A DNA stretch of 64,000 bases. It comes from Scenedesmus sp. ARA3. Its lineage: Eukaryota > Chlorophyta > Chlorophyceae > Sphaeropleales > Scenedesmaceae. Shown piece after piece: positions 60,201 through 64,000 of this stretch. The position numbers and the translations under genes were made by a program. The number at the start of each line of letters is the position of its first letter. The stretch's first letter is position 1. The stretch spans positions 27,026 through 91,025 of the forward strand of contig RWJK01001941.1 of NCBI GenBank assembly GCA_004335835.1, in the 5' to 3' direction. Below the pieces are notes generated by a model, which was given only the letters and a program-made list of their open reading frames with translations, was not told the DNA's origin and did no database searches.

Positions 60201-63200
60201 CTACTATCATGCATATTATTATGTGACTCTGGCAACTCACAGCAAACTATGGTTTCTGCTGCAGTTTGTGCCCAGCTGTGGAGTATTTTCGGAAAACGGC
60301 ACCAGCTATCAGTGTCCCGCAGGTTATGTATCCAACGCAACAGCTGGGAGCGCCATCAGCCCTAGTGTGGAAGTTTGCTGCACAGGTGGGTGCATGTTGG
60401 GCACACTGTTGATGACAGTGTAGCCTGATGTACGGGATGTGTTTTGAGGATCGAGCAGGAAACAAAACGGAAGAGGAGATCGAGAGAGAAGGGAACAGAG
60501 GGTGAGAGAGCGAGGGAGAGAGAGAAAGAGGGAAGATGATGATGAAGAAGAAGAGGAGCAGGGGGAGGGGGAAGGGGGGGGGAACACACAGAGATATAGA
60601 GACAGGAAGACACATGTGGGTCCAGTCGATGTCTTGATCGGATGGTGTGCATGTGGTTACTAGGTTGAAGTGTTACGTGCTTGCTGACAGGCAGCGGCAG
60701 CAGCAGCAGCAGCAGCACACAAACTGGGAGTTAATCTCTGTAGTTCTGCGAGAGCGTGATGACCAAAACAGCAGCAGCAGCCCTGCTCACAATCACAAGC
60801 CCGAGCAAAAGGAAATGTATCTGCAATGCTGCACGTGTGACTGCTTTTCAGATGCGGATGGGTGCCAAAACCAGCCCTGCAACAGCACGGCGAATGCTGT
60901 CAACGGCAGCTGTGTTGACGTGCCAGCACCAGGGGTCGGCTACACCTGCAGCTGCAGCCAGGGATACGCCTGGGACAACAGCACGGCACAGTGCACTGGT
61001 GAGGGCTGGGGCTGAGCTGCTGAGCTCTCTGCCCAAATAAAACATTTATGCATGCTCCAGGGTTACCACTCTGAACGCTATGCATGCTGATGATAGTACA
61101 GTGGGGGTTGCTGTATTTGAAGTGCTGGCATGCTGCTGAAGGGCTGCTGATGAGTGTTTGTTTGATCTGCAGATTTTAATGCTTGCAATGGGAACCTTTG
61201 CGACAGCGTGAGCAATGCAGTGAACGGCACATGTGTGGACGTGGCAGCGCCTGGCACTGGCTTCACCTGCAACTGCACAGCTGGCTTTGCCTGGAACAGC
61301 AGCACTCTGCAGTGCGCAGGTGAGAGCGACTGCAGCACATGCCCTGGTAGCCTGAGAAGTACACAACTGTGCCCTGGTTGCCTGGCATTAAAAGCACATA
61401 CAAGGCTGTAAACAACAGCTGCCATATTGTGTGGACCGCAGAGGGTGGTGTACATCTTCATATCTGGTCAACATACACTTATGTCTGGCACAAGCTGACA
61501 ACATGCAAGTGCCATGACCGCAAAGCAGCTGTGAAATGCATCAGATTCCAGTTGGTTCAAGGCTTTATCAGTGCACCTGCAATTTCAAAACCAAACCGTC
61601 GTGTTCATTGTGTGGCTGACAGTGGCGGGAATGCCGACAACGCTGGAATGCGGCCATTTCCTTTCGTGCTGCTGCCTTTCTCTTGCTGCAGATTTTGACG
61701 CCTGCAGCAGCGCCCCCTGCGGCGGCACGCCTAATGCTGTGAGCAGCTCCTGCATGGACAGGCCCCCTCCGGCTGCTGACTACAGCTGCAGCTGCTCCTC
61801 CGGCTGGAGCTGGGATCAAGCCAGCTTGAGCTGCATCGGTGAGGGCTGGCAGCGCTGATGATTTTACGTCACCCACATCACTGCGGCACATGATTTGTGA
61901 CTAGCACAGCCGCATGACGCACTACGTGTCAGCGTCAATGCACTGCTGCATCTGTCAGCGGATGCACGGAACAGACACGCCACACTGTGTGCTGGAACTT
62001 AGCGGTATTGAAAGCACAGCAGGGTCCTTCCACACAGAGGTGATCCCAATAACAAGAGTGTGTAGGCATATGCTCAATGCTGTGGCTCTGGGTGTAGCTA
62101 TGCCAAAGCAGAGTAGGCGTTGTGATGGGTGTAGGCATGTGTCACTCGGCGTGCTATATGAGCCTCCAGCTGTCTAACTGCTGCAGCCAACCCAGAATAG
62201 GTAGGAGTCCAGCGAAAACAGTTTGCACAGCTGTATTCCGTTCATTCGCTGCCAGGCGCTAAAGCATGACCAGCTTTTTGTCTGTCATGTCCGTGTCTGC
62301 TCCCACCTGCAGACTTCAATGCCTGCCAAAGCAGCCCCTGCAACACCACACCTAACGCGGTCGCTGGCTCATGTGCAGACCTGCCACCGGCAAGTTTGGG
62401 TTACACCTGCTCCTGCACCCCCGGCTTCTCATGGCGGCAGGCTGACCTCAGCTGCACTGGTGAGCGCCGGCACTCCTCAACAGCACGACTTGTGCTTGCT
62501 GCACTGTTTGGCCCATGCAGCCAATGCCGTCACAGGCTGCTGCAGCCGGACTGATCCCTGTAGTTGCGCAGTGCATCGCAAGTTGTGTCTCACACCGTCA
62601 TTGACTTTGTCATTGACAGTGCCTGCTGCACATGTGAGTACCACGCATCGACCAGGGCTCCACTAGTGCCATGGCAATGCATGTGCATCAGTTTCTGCTG
62701 AGGCATCGTGTCGCTGCAGGCAGGCATCTGGCGCGTGCAGATGCATCCGCTGTGCTGTGTGTGGCACGCTGCAGCCCTGCTGTCAACTGGGCAGGCGCTT
62801 AGCAGCTGCTGGTCTATGAATGATGGTACAAACCATTGGTCTGTCAGCTACCATAGGATCATCTGCAGCTGCAAGTTGCTCCAGCAGAACCAGCCGTGCG
62901 TAACACTCCAAAACAATATTGCGAAGCATCAAACACGCTCTTTCATTACAGCTAAGACTTTGCCGGCTGCTCTGCAGATAATAACGGGTGCCTAGGCGAC
63001 CCCTGCAACACAACAGCACAGGCTTTGCCTGGCAGTTGTGCTGATGTAGCCGCACCTGCTGACAACTACACCTGCAGCTGTAGCACGGGGTACACGTGGC
63101 AGCAGAGCAGCCTCAGCTGTGTAGGTGGGTGCACTTCTCATGTCTGCGTGTGCACAAGGTGCTCAGGACTGCAGGGGCAGGTGTAATGTCACACAAACGG

Positions 63201-64000
63201 TGTACTGCATCATCATGAATATGGTCACCTCAGTTCAGCCTTCCAGCAGAACATTCTCCATGCTGTGCTGCTGGTGTGAATCAGCACCAGCGGTGCATGT
63301 CCTCGGAGTGGTGGCAATTTGCGCGCTTAAGCATTTATGCACGAAGACAACTCAAGAGGTTGCTGAGTGGAGGTGCTGTTGCTCACCTAATCACCAAACG
63401 GTGCACTCTGACCTGAACACTCGTATCGCTGTGATTGGCTTTCATTGTGCCTCGTAGACCTGGATGCCTGCCTGGGCAGCCCCTGCAACAGCCAAGCCAA
63501 TGCTGTGAGCGGGTCGTGCACGGACCTGCCGCCACCCTCCCTGGGGTATGCCTGCAACTGCTCCAGTGGCTGGCAGTGGGACAGCAGCAGCGGCAGCTGT
63601 GCAGGTACGTGTTCTGCAATTGGAAATATACAAATCGTCAAGCGTGCAGCAACCTGATGCGTCTGGGCAAACACAAGCATGACAGCCGTTCTGTTACAGC
63701 TGCTGTTGTAAAGAAGGAGCAAGACTTTTGCTGCTGGCCTTGTCGGGTCGTCGCTGCCGCCGCCGCCGCAGCAGCAGCAGCAGCAGCAGCATGCTGCAAG
63801 CTCATACCGCCTCAGCTGCTGGCAACTAGCGGCTTATGCTACCTTGTAACTTTGCATCAAAATTTTGCATTCTTCAATGGCAACGGTGCTCGCATTTGAA
63901 GCGACCCACTGAGCTTTGACACAATCATGTGCATGTGTGCAGACATGGACGCCTGCCAGCCGCACAACTGCTCCAGCACGCCAAACGCTGTCAACAACTC
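54216..64000 (+). CDS. Mosaic glycoprotein: LRR, CC-motif repeats, DUF11-like domains and EGF-like array (partial)
   Basis: Exons join in phase: 54216-54299, 54541-54837, 56896-57035, 57198-58276, 58508-58691, 58847-59175, 59404-59584, 59770-60071, 60265-60385, then seven EGF exons to the window end. The start lies upstream and is not found. Leucine-rich segments (DIFPNLRHLGLAHCSAGKY, MYGTIPSSWGF, LTSVNLAGHAMLYGDIPAAW) come first. A Cys-rich part follows with repeats of the form CGxAYxxGxxYQCPxG...CC (for example CGTAYRSGASYQCPVGY). Two DUF11-like segments (PDVVVSQTLWPADGKLMMGD and PDVVVTQALTPADGQLLIGD) alternate with more CC repeats. N-x-S/T sites are abundant. A secreted or wall-bound protein is inferred from composition. 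The 2.06-kb intron 54838-56895 holds the GGTAACGG repeats. LRR phases fit exactly, so the early exons are well supported. Confidence 0.8.
55806..56245. repeat. GGTAACGG/CCGTTACC repeat cluster in an intron of the mosaic gene
   Basis: The block 55806-55908 copies 53833-53935. Further CGGCCGGTAACGGTTACG motifs occur near 55918-55945, 56122-56145 and 56165-56240. The motif GGCCGGTAACGGTTACGG is partly self-complementary. Confidence 0.9.
60852..64000 (+). repeat. Array of seven EGF-like exons, six complete ones exactly 147 bp each
   Basis: Exons 60852-60998, 61173-61319, 61692-61838, 62313-62459, 62978-63124, 63458-63604 and 63943 onward (cut by the window). Each is symmetric phase 1 and encodes 49 aa of the form D-x-x-x-C-x4-C-N...NAV-x-G-S/T-C-x-D...Y-T/S-C-x-C-S-x-G-x-x-W...C-x-G. 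Six Cys per unit follow the EGF spacing. The introns between them (174-484 bp) show no exon-edge copies. Confidence 0.95.

Overview
This is nuclear DNA from a eukaryote, most likely a chlorophycean green alga. The evidence is intron-rich genes with GT...CTGCAG introns, TGTAA polyadenylation-like signals, very many (CAG)n/(CTG)n tracts, a HUP/STP-type hexose-transporter homologue, a chorismate synthase with a plastid-style N-terminus, a starch-binding CBM20 protein and EGF/LRR wall-type glycoproteins. The clade is an inference; no rRNA or organelle marker is present. Exon models below were built by hand from splice sites, reading phase and family homology.

Layout. 1-5393 (-): 3' part of a secreted Cys-rich gene (GCC2/GCC3-like, sushi-like and NHL-like modules) running off the left edge. 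7837-15143 (-): a 10-exon MFS hexose-transporter homologue of 591 aa. 15.2-21.6 kb: no recognisable gene, CA-rich on the + strand. 21663-24419 (-): armadillo-repeat protein. 24.5-27.2 kb: intergenic, with a 366-bp element bounded by 26-bp inverted repeats and a long (TAA)n tract. 27282-29100 (-): unassigned membrane-type gene. 29625-32972 (-): two-CBM20 protein. 35335-38926 (-): chorismate synthase. 39346-40835 (-): HAKAI-type RING protein. 41300-53176 (+): complete 15-exon XPF/ERCC4/Rad1 repair-nuclease gene (1458 aa), head-to-head with HAKAI. 54216-64000 (+, open at the right edge): LRR, CC-motif, DUF11-like and EGF glycoprotein ending in an array of 147-bp EGF exons.

The most striking signal is shared by four unrelated genes (hexose transporter, CBM20, chorismate synthase, XPF). 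Their introns carry about 50 degenerate partial copies of neighbouring exons. Copies of an exon's 5' edge, with its acceptor, always lie upstream of the intact exon. Copies of an exon's 3' edge, with its donor, always lie downstream. Introns here seem to have grown by repeated tandem duplication across splice junctions. A parallel rule holds for the triplet repeats: in the sense strand, CAG tracts sit just after donors and CTG tracts just before acceptors.

The genes do not form a pathway. They are ordinary neighbours: transport, starch binding, the shikimate pathway, RNA-methylation machinery, DNA repair and cell-surface proteins. There are two short N gaps (43729-43789, 53936-53985), both inside repeats.
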